From Frankiales bacterium (GTDB taxonomy: Bacteria; Actinomycetota; Actinomycetes; Mycobacteriales; SCTD01), in assembly GCA_025966135.1 (NCBI GenBank), contig JAOPVP010000044.1, positions 1-40,188 of the forward strand: DNA of 40,188 nucleotides, written 5' to 3'. The notes below the pieces were generated by a model that saw only the letters and a program-made list of their open reading frames with translations, had not been told where the DNA came from and made no database searches. Made by a program: the position numbers and the translations under genes. Below are positions 1 through 8,197 of this stretch, in pieces (the first letter of the stretch is position 1; each line of letters begins with the position of its first letter).

Positions 1-61
1 TGTCGGTCGTGCTGTCTGCCACCGGCGTGGCAGTCGTGTCGTTCGGCTCGTTGTCGAGCAC
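1..61 (-). CDS. Ribonuclease E/G family protein, N-terminal fragment
   Basis: The first 20 codons of a minus-strand gene that leaves the window at position 1. It would start at a GTG at 59-61, with a GGAG Shine-Dalgarno 4-5 bases upstream, and reads VLDNEPNDTTATPVADSTTD. This acidic, Thr/Pro-rich stretch fits the disordered N-terminal region of actinobacterial Rne/Rng proteins. In actinobacteria the DUF2344 radical SAM-associated gene is commonly followed by rne, then rplU and rpmA. The catalytic S1 and RNase domains are outside the window, so the call rests on position, start signal and composition only. Confidence 0.5.
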   Translation of the reverse strand, partial: MLDNEPNDTTATPVADSTTD

Positions 62-193
62 AGGGCTCCGGTCCGGTCGGCGCGTGACGCTGCCGCGACG
101 ACCAGTAGGTCGTTCCCGCGCCGACCAGGTCGGCTGACGCGGGTGAGAAGTCTGAAGGTGCGCTCAGTCCCTGCCATCGAGATGGCGCAGGGC
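62..193. other. Intergenic gap between the DUF2344 gene and the rne-like gene
   Basis: About 130 bases with no convincing reading frame. It would carry the promoter or processing region of the rne-like gene on the minus strand. I see no strong hairpin with a T-tract. Confidence 0.4.
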
Positions 194-985
194 CTAGGCG
201 CCGACGGCTCCGTCGACCTGTCGCGTTGCCCCGGCGTCCGCGCCGGGGTTTCCGGCGGCAACGCGATCGGGTGCGAGCGGGTCGGCGACCTCGCCTTCCG
301 CAGTGAGCGGACCCTGCGCGAGCCGCGTGGCCGCAGGCGGCACGGGCGTCACGAGGTCGCTCACGGAGCGGAGTCCGGAGAGGACGTCGTCGGGTCGCAC
401 GGCAGGCGTCACGTGCTGCACGACCACCTCCAGTATCGCACAGTTGTCATGCTGTGTTGCAGCCATCGACACCACCGCGCCCCGGGTGTCGAACACCCGG
501 CGTCCGTTCTTGGTCATCCGCTCGACCTCGACGGACTCCGCCGCCTCGAACGCCGTGACGGCGGCCTGCAGGTCGGCATGGGTAACGCCGGCCAGCACGA
601 TCTCCCAGCGGCTGGCCTGCACCCGGTCCGGCAACGACGTGCCGGGTTCGGCCTCGACGGCCTCCAGCAGGTCGATCCCCTCGGGCAGGCTCGCGTCGAG
701 GGCACGCCTGATGTCGTCGGGGTCGCGGTGCTCGGCAAGCGCGATCTCGACGTACTCCGCCTCGCTGGCGACGCCGGTGGCGGCGGCACCGACCCAGCTG
801 ATCTTGGGGTGGGGTGAGAAACCTGCGCTGAACGCCATCGGCACCTCGGCGCGGCGCAGGGCCCGCTCGAAGACGCGCGCGATGTCGCGGTGGCTGGTGA
901 AGCGAAGCCGACCACGCTTGGCGTAGCGCAGACGCAGGCGCTGGACGGGAGGCGGCGGAGGGGCGCCGGGGGGTTGCTTGGACAC
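194..985 (-). CDS. TIGR03936 family radical SAM-associated protein (DUF2344)
   Basis: A 263-residue protein starting at GTG 985, with a GGAG Shine-Dalgarno four bases upstream. The N-terminal part, with RLRYAKRGRLRFTSHRDIAR and the AFSAGFSPHPKISW segment, is typical of DUF2344, which occurs fused to or just downstream of TIGR03960-type radical SAM proteins. It lies 40 bases after the stop of that radical SAM gene and probably shares its transcript. A TAGCCT box at 995-1000 (minus sense), nine bases before the start, could be an extra promoter. The molecular function is unknown; a role in RNA modification near rne has been suggested by context only. The Gly/Ala-rich C-terminal 40 residues look disordered. 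Confidence 0.88.
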   Translation of the reverse strand: MSKQPPGAPPPPPVQRLRLRYAKRGRLRFTSHRDIARVFERALRRAEVPMAFSAGFSPHPKISWVGAAATGVASEAEYVEIALAEHRDPDDIRRALDASLPEGIDLLEAVEAEPGTSLPDRVQASRWEIVLAGVTHADLQAAVTAFEAAESVEVERMTKNGRRVFDTRGAVVSMAATQHDNCAILEVVVQHVTPAVRPDDVLSGLRSVSDLVTPVPPAATRLAQGPLTAEGEVADPLAPDRVAAGNPGADAGATRQVDGAVGA

Positions 986-1025
986 GGTGCTCCGAGGCTA
1001 CCGGCGGCTGCCGCAGTACCGGCTG

Positions 1026-2930
1026 TTAGACGACGGACAGCGGGAGGAGCTTCTTGCCGGTGGGACCGACCTGGATCTCGGTGCCCATCTGCGGGCAGAC
1101 GCCGCAGTCGAAGCACGGGATCCAGCGGCAGTCGTCGAGGTCCTGCTCGGCGAGGGCCTCCTGCCAGTCCGACCAGAGCCACTCCTTGTCAAGGCCCGAG
1201 TCCAGGTGGTCCCAGGGCAGGACCTCGAGCTCCTCGCGCTCGCGCGTGGTGTACCAGTCGACGTCGACACCGACGGTCTCGGCGGCGGTCATCCAGCGCT
1301 CGTAGGAGAAGTGCTCGCTCCAGCCGTCGAACATGCCGCCCTGGCGCCAGACCTCTTCGAGGACCGCACCGATCCTGCGGTCGCCTCTGCTGAGCAGTCC
1401 CTCGACCTGGCCGGGCTTGCCGTCGTGGTAGCGGAAGCCAATCGCCTTGGCGGTGCTCTTGTCGTCGCGGATCGCGTCCTTGAGCAGTCGCAGGCGACGG
1501 TCGATCGTCTCCGGGTCAGCCTGCGACGCCCACTGGAAGGGCGTGTGCGCCTTGGGCACGAAACCGCCGATGCTCACCGTGCACTTGACGTCGCGGGTGC
1601 CGGTGGCCTGGCGGCCGGCACGGATGACTTCCCTTGCCATGTCGGCGATCTCGAGCACGTCCTCATCGGTCTCGGTAGGGAGACCGCACATGAAGTAGAG
1701 CTTCACCTGCCGCCAGCCCGCGGTGTACGCCGCCGTCACGGTGGCAACCAGGTCCTCCTTGGTCACCATCTTGTTGATGACCTTGCGCAGGCGCTCGGAG
1801 CCGCCCTCAGGGGCGAAGGTGAGGCCCGACCTGCGGCCGTTGCGGGAGAGCTCCTGGGCCAGGTCGATGTTGAACGCGTCGACCCTGGTGCTGGGGAGGC
1901 TCAGACTCGTCTGGGTGCCCTCGTACCGGTCGGCGAGGCCCTTGGCGATGTCCCCGATCTCGGAGTGGTCCGCGCTCGAGAGGGAGAGCAGACCCACCTC
2001 CTCGTAGCCGGTCGCCTCGAGGCCGGCCTTCACCATCTCGCCGATCCCGGTGATGCTCCGCTCCCGGACAGGGCGGGTGATCATGCCGGCCTGGCAGAAG
2101 CGGCAGCCACGCGTGCAACCACGGAAGATCTCGACGCTCATCCGCTCGTGCACGGTCTCGGCGAGCGGGACCAGCGGCTGCTTCGGGTACGGCCACTCAT
2201 CGAGGTCCATGACGGTGCGCTTGTGCACGCGCCAGGGCACGTCGGGGTGGTTGGGCGCGACCCGTTGGATCCGGCCGTCGGCGAGGTAGGTCACGTCGTA
2301 GAAGCGGGGCACGTAGACCCCGCCGGTCTTGGCGAGCTCCAGCAGGGTGCTCTCTCGATCCAGCCCGTTCCGCTTGCAGCGCTTGAGGATCTCGGTCATC
2401 TCGAGCACGGCCTGCTCGCCGTCGCCGAGGACCGCCGCGTCGATGAAGCCGGCGATCGGCTCGGGGTTGAACGCTGCGTGCCCGCCGGCGAGGACGATCG
2501 GGTCGTCCTCCGTCCGGTCCGCGGCGTGGAGCGGGATGCCGGCCAGGTCGAGGGCCTCGAGCATGTTGGTGTAGCCGAGCTCGGTACTGAAGCTGATGCC
2601 CAGCACGTCGAACGCCTTCACCGGCCGGTGGGCGTCGATGCTGAACGCCGGGACACCGTTCTCGCGCATCAGCTTCGCGAGGTCCGGCCACACGGAGTAG
2701 GCGCGCTCGGCGAGCACACCGGGCTGCTCGTTGAGCACCTCGTAGAGGATCATGACGCCCTGGTTGGGCAGGCCGACCTCGTAAGCGTCGGGGTACATCA
2801 GGCACCAGCGGACGTCGGCCGAGTCCCAGTCCTTGACCTGGGAGTTCAGCTCGCCTCCGACGTACTGGATGGGCTTGCTGATCTGAGGCAGCAGCTTCTC
2901 CAGCCGGGGGAACATGCTCTCGACAGGCAT
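1026..2930 (-). CDS. TIGR03960 family B12-binding domain radical SAM protein
   Basis: A 634-residue protein starting with MPVESMFPRL. The frame stays open further upstream, but that part has no family similarity, and the ATG at 2928-2930 follows a TAGCCT box by seven bases. The N-terminal region (about 20-200) is the cobalamin-binding-like Rossmann part with the segment YPDAYEVGLPNQG. The radical SAM core carries CTRGCRFC at 272-279, the CxxxCxxC signature that ligates a 4Fe-4S cluster. The extreme C-terminus holds another cysteine group (CRWIPCFDCGVC). The substrate is not established. Pairing with the downstream DUF2344 gene is the usual arrangement, and in some bacteria the two are one polypeptide. 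Confidence 0.93.
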   Translation of the reverse strand: MPVESMFPRLEKLLPQISKPIQYVGGELNSQVKDWDSADVRWCLMYPDAYEVGLPNQGVMILYEVLNEQPGVLAERAYSVWPDLAKLMRENGVPAFSIDAHRPVKAFDVLGISFSTELGYTNMLEALDLAGIPLHAADRTEDDPIVLAGGHAAFNPEPIAGFIDAAVLGDGEQAVLEMTEILKRCKRNGLDRESTLLELAKTGGVYVPRFYDVTYLADGRIQRVAPNHPDVPWRVHKRTVMDLDEWPYPKQPLVPLAETVHERMSVEIFRGCTRGCRFCQAGMITRPVRERSITGIGEMVKAGLEATGYEEVGLLSLSSADHSEIGDIAKGLADRYEGTQTSLSLPSTRVDAFNIDLAQELSRNGRRSGLTFAPEGGSERLRKVINKMVTKEDLVATVTAAYTAGWRQVKLYFMCGLPTETDEDVLEIADMAREVIRAGRQATGTRDVKCTVSIGGFVPKAHTPFQWASQADPETIDRRLRLLKDAIRDDKSTAKAIGFRYHDGKPGQVEGLLSRGDRRIGAVLEEVWRQGGMFDGWSEHFSYERWMTAAETVGVDVDWYTTREREELEVLPWDHLDSGLDKEWLWSDWQEALAEQDLDDCRWIPCFDCGVCPQMGTEIQVGPTGKKLLPLSVV

Positions 2931-2937
2931 GCCCCCC

Positions 2938-2943
2938 AGGCTA
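2938..2943 (-). promoter_or_regulatory. Candidate -10 box (TAGCCT) for the radical SAM gene
   Basis: TAGCCT on the minus strand, separated by seven bases (GGGGGGC) from the ATG at 2930. The spacing would place the transcription start at or one base before the ATG, giving a leaderless mRNA. The G-run could instead act as a weak Shine-Dalgarno. No convincing -35 is visible. Confidence 0.45.
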
Positions 2944-3012
2944 CGTGCCGTCCGCGTCGCCATCGCCGGGCCGTCGCCGTGAGTCGCCGGGCCGCCTCCG
3001 CACCGCCGTACC

Positions 3013-3073
3013 TGATCTTCTGACTGCCGCCGTCGCGTTGAGACACGCCGGCGTGTCGTCACGGCAAGGCGGC
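3013..3073 (+). repeat. Dispersed 60-base repeat, copy A
   Basis: Begins GATCTTCTGACTGCCGCC, then eight variable bases, then a perfect 16-base palindrome GACACGCCGGCGTGTC at 3042-3057, ending in GGCGGC. It matches copies at 3087-3138, 4145-4204 (inverted) and 15727-15788. All copies are in intergenic space. Confidence 0.75.
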
Positions 3074-3086
3074 GTCCCGCCGGCGC

Positions 3087-3138
3087 GATGTCCTGACTGC
3101 CGCCTCAGCGCTGAGACCCGCGGGCGTGTCGTCGCAGG
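3087..3138 (+). repeat. Dispersed 60-base repeat, copy B
   Basis: A more diverged copy in direct orientation 13 bases after copy A. It keeps CTGACTGCCGCC, CTGAGAC and GGCGTGTCGTC, but the palindrome centre has changed to CCGCGG and one base is missing near the left end. It lies 65 bases before the AbiEi-like gene start. Confidence 0.65.
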
Positions 3139-3203
3139 AAGTCGTCCCCCACAGATCTTGCGGCTGGCCCCTGGACGGCGTTCGAGCACCCCAGGCTGGG
3201 CCG

Positions 3204-4124
3204 ATGACTCCCGCCGAACGCGACCTCGGGGCGCGGACATCCGGCGTGTGGACGACGACAGCCGCCCGAGCAGCCGGACTGTCACCCGCCCAGATCCGAC
3301 GACGCCTGGAGCAGGGCGAGTGGCAGGCGGTGCGTCGAGGGGTGTACTGCGATGGCGGCGTCGTCCCGAACCCGATCATGCGGGCGTCAGCGGCCACCCA
3401 ACGTGCGGGACACGATGCCGTCGCTGTCGGGAGGACGGCCGCCCGCGTCTGGGGCATTGCCCTCGTCGACGACGAGGACCCGGCCACCGACCGCCACGAG
3501 CTCACCCATGACGACGTCTCGGTGGCCCGCGGCCGTGGCGCTGGTCCCACGCTTCACACCCGGTCGCTGACCTTGGGCCCCGAGGCCACGACCGTCCTGG
3601 GTGGAGTCCGGCTCCTCGCGCCGGTGAGCACCCTGGTCGACCTCGCCCGGATCCTGCGGCCGGACGCACTCGTGGCGGCCATCGACAGCGCCCTGTTCCG
3701 CAGGCGAGTCACGCTGGCCGAGGTTGAGGCTGCCGCCGAGTCGCGCCTGTGGTGGCCCGGGGCTCCCGCGCTGAGACAAGCGCTTGCGCTGTGCGATCCG
3801 CTGGCGGAGTCGCCCCACGAGAGCCTGACGCGCTTGGTCGTGAAGCCCTTGCTCCCAGGCCTGCGATCCCAGGTGAAGGTGTACGACGGGCGCGGTCGGC
3901 TCGTGGCCCGGCTCGACCTCGGCGACGAGCAGCTGCTGCTCGGGATCGAATCGGACGGGGCCGCCTACCACCGCGGCGCAGCTGCTCGAGACAGGGCACG
4001 GGACCGTCGCACGGGATGGACCATCGAACGGGTCAGCTGGTACGAGACCCGCCGACAGCAGGACCAGCTGCGGGCCCGGATCCGCGCGACCGCAGCAGAC
4101 CTGCGCCAGGGTCGGGCCGCCTAG
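3204..4124 (+). CDS. AbiEi antitoxin-domain protein with DUF559-like C-terminal nuclease fold
   Basis: A 306-residue protein starting at ATG 3204 (MTPAERDLG); an earlier in-frame start at 3126 would read through repeat copy B. Residues 10-50 (GVWTTTAARAAGLSPAQIRR to RRGVY) form the winged-helix domain of AbiEi_4. Residues about 200-295 resemble the DUF559/Vsr-like PD-(D/E)xK fold: ESPHESLTR, then VARLDLGD, GIESDGAAYH, a basic DRARDRR and a final RVSWYE. Such genes are very common and multi-copy in actinobacteria and usually lack an AbiEii toxin partner; none is present here. It is the only plus-strand gene before 14971 and is bracketed by inverted repeats (3013-3138 and 4145-4204). Biological role is unknown; nuclease or regulator is inference. 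Confidence 0.8.
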   Translation: MTPAERDLGARTSGVWTTTAARAAGLSPAQIRRRLEQGEWQAVRRGVYCDGGVVPNPIMRASAATQRAGHDAVAVGRTAARVWGIALVDDEDPATDRHELTHDDVSVARGRGAGPTLHTRSLTLGPEATTVLGGVRLLAPVSTLVDLARILRPDALVAAIDSALFRRRVTLAEVEAAAESRLWWPGAPALRQALALCDPLAESPHESLTRLVVKPLLPGLRSQVKVYDGRGRLVARLDLGDEQLLLGIESDGAAYHRGAAARDRARDRRTGWTIERVSWYETRRQQDQLRARIRATAADLRQGRAA

Positions 4125-4144
4125 TACTAGACCCGGCAGGTCGG

Positions 4145-4204
4145 GCCGCCTACATGCTGCGACGCGCCGGCGGGTGGTCACCCCAGGGCGGCAGTCAGAA
4201 GATC
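4145..4204 (-). repeat. Dispersed 60-base repeat, copy D (inverted)
   Basis: Read on the minus strand it begins GATCTTCTGACTGCCGCC, exactly as copy A, followed by the CCCGCCGGCGCGTCG core and a GGCGGCCC end. It starts 10 bases after the rodA stop and faces copies A and B across the AbiEi-like gene. Confidence 0.75.
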
Positions 4205-4213
4205 AAAACAGCC

Positions 4214-5410
4214 CTACATCTCGCGGGAGCGCATGTGGACGTTCTGCAGCAGGCCGATGGCCATCAGGTTCGCGAACATCGCGGAGCCGCCGTAGCTGAC
4301 GAACGGCAGCGGCAGGCCGGTGACCGGCATGATCCCGAGCGTCATCCCGATGTTGACGAAGCTCTGGAACGTGAACCAGGACACGACCCCCGCGGCCACC
4401 AGCCGCCCGAACAAGTCGGTCGCCTGCGAGGCGATCCGCAGCCCCCGCCACAGGACCACGCCGAGCAGCAGGATGATCCCGCCACCCCCGGCGAGGCCGA
4501 GCTCCTCCCCCGCCACGGTGAAGACGAAGTCGGTCTGCTGCTCGGGGATGAAGCGCCCCTGCGTCTGGGTGCCGTGAAACAGTCCCTTGCCCGTCAGCCC
4601 GCCGGAGCCGTTGGCGATCAGCGCCTGGTTCACGTTGAAGCCGAAGCCCTGCGGGTCGGCACCGGGGTTGGCCACGACCCGGAAGCGGTTGAGCTGGTAG
4701 TCCTTCAGCAGGTGCGGGGCGACAAACCCACCGACGAGGACGCCGGCGAGCAACAGACCGCCGACCCAGCGGGCCGGAGCGCCGGACACGGCAAGCACCC
4801 CGAGGATCACGAAGATGAAGACCATCATCGAACCGAAGTCGGGCTGCAGCATGATCAGCCCGAGCGGGAAGGCGCACAGGCCCAGGACCTGCACCACATC
4901 CATGTCGCGGGGTCGGCTCTCGCCGTCGCGCTTCTCGCCCAGCAGCATGGCCATGCCGACGACGATCGCGAGCTTGGCGAACTCCGACGGCTGGATCTGG
5001 AAGCCGGCGGGCAGCACGATCCAGGAGTGGGCGCCGTTGATGGTCGAGCCGAGCGGCGAGAGCACCGCGATCAGCCCGAGGCACGACGCACCGTAGACGA
5101 AGGGCGCGTAGGCCCGCAGCGCGCGGTAGTCGACGAGCGCAGCGACTGTCCCGAGCGCCAGCCCGATCGTGGCGTTGATGGCGTGCTTCTTGACGAACGC
5201 CTGGGGGTCGAGGCCGAGCACCATCTCGCGCTGGCGAGTGGCCGACCAGATCAGCAGACCACCCACGGCGATGAGCAATCCAACGGCGATCAGCAGGACC
5301 CAGTCGAGCTGGCGCAGCGGGGAGGTGCGGTCGAGCATGCGCTCGCGCACAGATACCCCGCTCGGTCGCAGCCGGACCGGAGACACCCGGGGGGTGCTCC
5401 AGTCCGTCAT
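4214..5410 (-). CDS. rodA: Peptidoglycan glycosyltransferase RodA (SEDS family)
   Basis: A 398-residue polytopic membrane protein starting MTDWSTPRVS at ATG 5410. The ATG overlaps the stop of the upstream PBP2 gene (ATGA), so the two are translationally coupled. About ten hydrophobic segments are visible. SEDS signatures include LQPDFGS (188-194), QIQPSEFAKL and TDFVFTVAGEELG, in which Asp294 matches the essential periplasmic-loop Asp of this family, plus GLPLPFVSYGGS near the end. RodA polymerises glycan strands from lipid II and works with the class B PBP encoded immediately upstream. It is the last gene of the mre operon; repeat copy D lies just downstream. Confidence 0.95.
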   Translation of the reverse strand: MTDWSTPRVSPVRLRPSGVSVRERMLDRTSPLRQLDWVLLIAVGLLIAVGGLLIWSATRQREMVLGLDPQAFVKKHAINATIGLALGTVAALVDYRALRAYAPFVYGASCLGLIAVLSPLGSTINGAHSWIVLPAGFQIQPSEFAKLAIVVGMAMLLGEKRDGESRPRDMDVVQVLGLCAFPLGLIMLQPDFGSMMVFIFVILGVLAVSGAPARWVGGLLLAGVLVGGFVAPHLLKDYQLNRFRVVANPGADPQGFGFNVNQALIANGSGGLTGKGLFHGTQTQGRFIPEQQTDFVFTVAGEELGLAGGGGIILLLGVVLWRGLRIASQATDLFGRLVAAGVVSWFTFQSFVNIGMTLGIMPVTGLPLPFVSYGGSAMFANLMAIGLLQNVHMRSREM

Positions 5411-7677
5411 GGCTTGCCGCGGGTGGTACGGCGGGGTTCCTCGGACCACGGCAAGCGCGCCGGGGCGCCGATCGCTCGGGTGCTGCCGCTCGACGGCGAG
5501 GCGGACGTCGGTTTCGGGATCGTGACCGCCCGGTGCGGCGGCACCGGGACCCTCGTGCCGGGCGGCGCGATGGTGCCGTCAGGACGGACCACGGGCAGCG
5601 CGGAAGGCAGGACGCCCCCGGGCCCGAGGAGCGACGGCTTGCCGGCCAGGCCGTACATCGCGTCGTAGATGCTGCGGGCGATCGGCGCTGCGGTCGTGGC
5701 GCCGGTGCCGCCCTCGGGCACCATCACGACCACGGCGTACTTCGGCTTGTTCGCGGGTGCGAACGAGGCGAACCACGAGGTCGGCGCCTTACCGAGGACA
5801 TCGGCGGTGCCGGTCTTGCCGGCCACCGGGAAGGGGAACCCGGCGAACGCGAACCCCGCCGTTCCGCCCTGCTGCGTCACGCCCGCGAGCGCGCTGCGGA
5901 TGTAGGCCAGGACGCTCTGCGACACCGGCAGGGTCCCCCGCTTGACCGACGGCAGGGTGCTGTAGGTCTTGCCGTCCGCCGACAGGAACCCCTTGGCCAG
6001 CCGCGGCTCGTACAGCGTGCCGCCGTTGGCCACCGCGCTGTAGGCCATCGCCAGCTGCAGCGGCGTCACCAGCACGTCACCCTGGCCGATCGCGAACAGC
6101 GCGGAGTCACCGGCGTTGTAGCGGTACCCGTCGGTGCAGTTCTCCTTGGCCAGCTGCAGCAGATAGGCCGCGCGGGCGGGGTCGGTCTTGGCCACCTCGG
6201 GGTAGCCGGTCTTCGCCCGCTTGCACTCCACAGCCTTCATCTGCTTCCAGAAGTTCAGCTTGTACTTGCGGTCGGTGATCAGGCCGCTGAGGTCGCCGGG
6301 CAGGTCGATGCCGGTCTTGGAGCCGAAGCCGAACGCACGAGCCTGCTTGGGGAAGACCTCCTGCGCCGGCTTGCCCGCCTTGAGTGCGGCCTCGTCCCGG
6401 AGCCACTGGTCGTAGGCCACCTGGTAGTAGACGGTGTCGCAGGACTTGATCAGTGCGGTCCGGAAGTCAATGGGGCCGAACTGCTCGCCCTCGAAGTTGC
6501 CGAACCTCTGGTTCCCGATCATCAAGGACGGTGGGCAGTTGTAGATGCCGTTGATCGAGTCCCCCGCCGCGACGGCGGCCGCGGTCGACACGATCTTGAA
6601 CGTCGACCCGGGCGAGAACAGGCCCTGGGTCGCGTTGCTGAGCAGTGGTTGACCCGGGTCGGTGGTCAGCGCGCGGTACTCCTTGGTGGAGATGCCGCCG
6701 ACAAACAGCGTGGGGTCGTACGTCGGGTTGCTGGCCATGGCGACGATGCGCCCCGTGCCGACCTCGACGACGATCGCAGCGCCCTTCGGTGCCGCGTAGT
6801 TCGTGCCACGGACCGGGTCGCGCTGCGTCCGCGCGGTGGCGATCCCCTTGGCGAGCGCAGCCTCAGTCGCTTTCTGGATGCCCGCGTCGAGGGACAGGAC
6901 GAGGTTCTGGCCTGCCTGGGCGGGCACCGTCCCCACGGTGCCCGTCACCGTGCCGGACATGTCGACCTGCAGCTTCTGCACACCGTTGGTGCCACGAAGC
7001 TGGGAGTCGTACACGCTCTCGACGCCGCTCCTGCCGATGAGGGAGCCGGACGGCAGGTTGCGGTACTGGGCCATGCTCGCCTCGGCCTGGGAGATCGGCC
7101 CGAGGTACCCGAGGACGTGCGCTGCCATCGACTTCTGCGGGTACTGGCGCACGGGGGCGTACTGCGCTTGGACGCCCGGGAAGCTCTCGGCGTGCTCCGC
7201 GATGGCGAGCACCCGCCGGACCTCGGCGGCGTTGTCCGACGAGTACGACCTGACCGGGACGGGCTGGAGCGGCGAGCCGTTCCAGCAACCGGTCTTGCTG
7301 CTGGCTCGGGTGCCGTTCTTGAGCACCTCGCCGCAGGGCGTGATGATGTTCGTGATCTGAGCGACCGGTATCCCGATGACCCTGGCAAGCCGGGCGAGCA
7401 CCGCGGCGCCGGCGTGCGGCTGGCTCAAAATCCGCGAGCGGGTCACCGAGACGACCAACGCCGTCTTGTTGTTGACCAGGGCAACCCCACGGTCGTCCAG
7501 CACCTGCCCGCGCGCAGCCGGCGTGATGATGTTGCGGACGCGGTTGTTGGAGGCAGCCTGGACGTACTTCGCTCCGTCAGCCGTCTGCAGGTAGGCCAGC
7601 CGTCCGAACAACGTCAGCAGGATCGACAGCACAACGACCCGCAGGACGACGATGCGGGACCTGGACTGGTCTTTCAC
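5407..7677 (-). CDS. mrdA: Penicillin-binding protein 2, class B transpeptidase
   Basis: A 756-residue protein starting at GTG 7677 (VKDQSRSRIV), with a GAGGT Shine-Dalgarno seven to eight bases upstream and ten bases after the mreD stop. A single transmembrane helix spans residues 9-30. A PBP dimerisation domain follows (RGQVLDDRG near 56-64). The transpeptidase domain carries all three active-site motifs: STFK (358-361, nucleophile Ser358), SCD (412-414, in place of SxN) and KTG (621-623). The C-terminus is a Pro/Ser/Thr-rich tail of about 70 residues. It crosslinks peptidoglycan made by RodA during elongation, outside the membrane. Confidence 0.95.
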   Translation of the reverse strand: MKDQSRSRIVVLRVVVLSILLTLFGRLAYLQTADGAKYVQAASNNRVRNIITPAARGQVLDDRGVALVNNKTALVVSVTRSRILSQPHAGAAVLARLARVIGIPVAQITNIITPCGEVLKNGTRASSKTGCWNGSPLQPVPVRSYSSDNAAEVRRVLAIAEHAESFPGVQAQYAPVRQYPQKSMAAHVLGYLGPISQAEASMAQYRNLPSGSLIGRSGVESVYDSQLRGTNGVQKLQVDMSGTVTGTVGTVPAQAGQNLVLSLDAGIQKATEAALAKGIATARTQRDPVRGTNYAAPKGAAIVVEVGTGRIVAMASNPTYDPTLFVGGISTKEYRALTTDPGQPLLSNATQGLFSPGSTFKIVSTAAAVAAGDSINGIYNCPPSLMIGNQRFGNFEGEQFGPIDFRTALIKSCDTVYYQVAYDQWLRDEAALKAGKPAQEVFPKQARAFGFGSKTGIDLPGDLSGLITDRKYKLNFWKQMKAVECKRAKTGYPEVAKTDPARAAYLLQLAKENCTDGYRYNAGDSALFAIGQGDVLVTPLQLAMAYSAVANGGTLYEPRLAKGFLSADGKTYSTLPSVKRGTLPVSQSVLAYIRSALAGVTQQGGTAGFAFAGFPFPVAGKTGTADVLGKAPTSWFASFAPANKPKYAVVVMVPEGGTGATTAAPIARSIYDAMYGLAGKPSLLGPGGVLPSALPVVRPDGTIAPPGTRVPVPPHRAVTIPKPTSASPSSGSTRAIGAPARLPWSEEPRRTTRGKP

Positions 7678-7687
7678 GCAGCAGACC

Positions 7688-8197
7688 TCACAGCCGTCTG
7701 AGGGGGTCGACGTCGAGCCGGCGCACCAGACCGGCGACGAGGGGCACGACGAACGGAGTAAGGACCACATCGTATGGGACCGAGCTGAGGGCGGCCCGTA
7801 GCACCGGGTACAGGGTGATGCGCGGATCGCCCAGCAGGATCCCCTCCACCGCGTAGGCCCCGAGGGCTGTCAGGGCGCCGAGCGCGACCGCCCCGAACGG
7901 CTGCAACGTCGACCGCTCGGTTTCGTCATGGAGCAGCCCGGTGAGGTAACCGGCGACCGCGTACGCCAGTGCCAGACGGCCGATCTCATGGGCCGACAAC
8001 CCGTCGGCGAGCAGTCCCCCAATGAAGCCGGTCACCATGCCCGCCATCGGCCCCTCGGCGAGCGCGAAGGCGATGATCAGAACCAGCAGCAGATCTGGCG
8101 CGGCACCGGGTAGCGGCAACCGGGACACGACGGTGAGCTGCAGCAGCAGGGCGGTGACGACAGTCGCCGCTCCCAGCAGGAAGCGCTGTGCCGTCAC
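7688..8197 (-). CDS. mreD: Rod shape-determining protein MreD
   Basis: A 169-residue, very hydrophobic protein. The GTG start at 8197 overlaps the mreC stop (GTGA); the long open frame upstream of it is antisense-like low-complexity sequence over the mreC tail. Several transmembrane segments are visible (LLGAATVVTALLLQL, LLLVLIIAFALAEG, MVTGFIGGLLAD, VPYDVVLTPFVVPLVAGL). Length and the position between mreC and a class B PBP gene fit MreD, which links MreBC to the RodA-PBP2 synthase in the membrane. Primary sequence is weakly conserved in this family, so context matters. Confidence 0.88.
   Translation of the reverse strand: MTAQRFLLGAATVVTALLLQLTVVSRLPLPGAAPDLLLVLIIAFALAEGPMAGMVTGFIGGLLADGLSAHEIGRLALAYAVAGYLTGLLHDETERSTLQPFGAVALGALTALGAYAVEGILLGDPRITLYPVLRAALSSVPYDVVLTPFVVPLVAGLVRRLDVDPLRRL

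Noticed and set aside
978..3023. Long plus-strand open frame of about 680 codons opposite the radical SAM gene
   Set aside because: It mirrors the real minus-strand gene, has no family motifs, and exists because of high GC with strong third-position bias.
3204..4124. AbiEi-like gene as part of a complete AbiE toxin-antitoxin system
   Set aside because: No AbiEii nucleotidyltransferase gene is adjacent on either strand; the gene stands alone.
3749..5668. Long plus-strand open frame over the AbiEi end and rodA
   Set aside because: Low-complexity Arg/Pro/Asp composition and no motifs; rodA on the minus strand explains the region.
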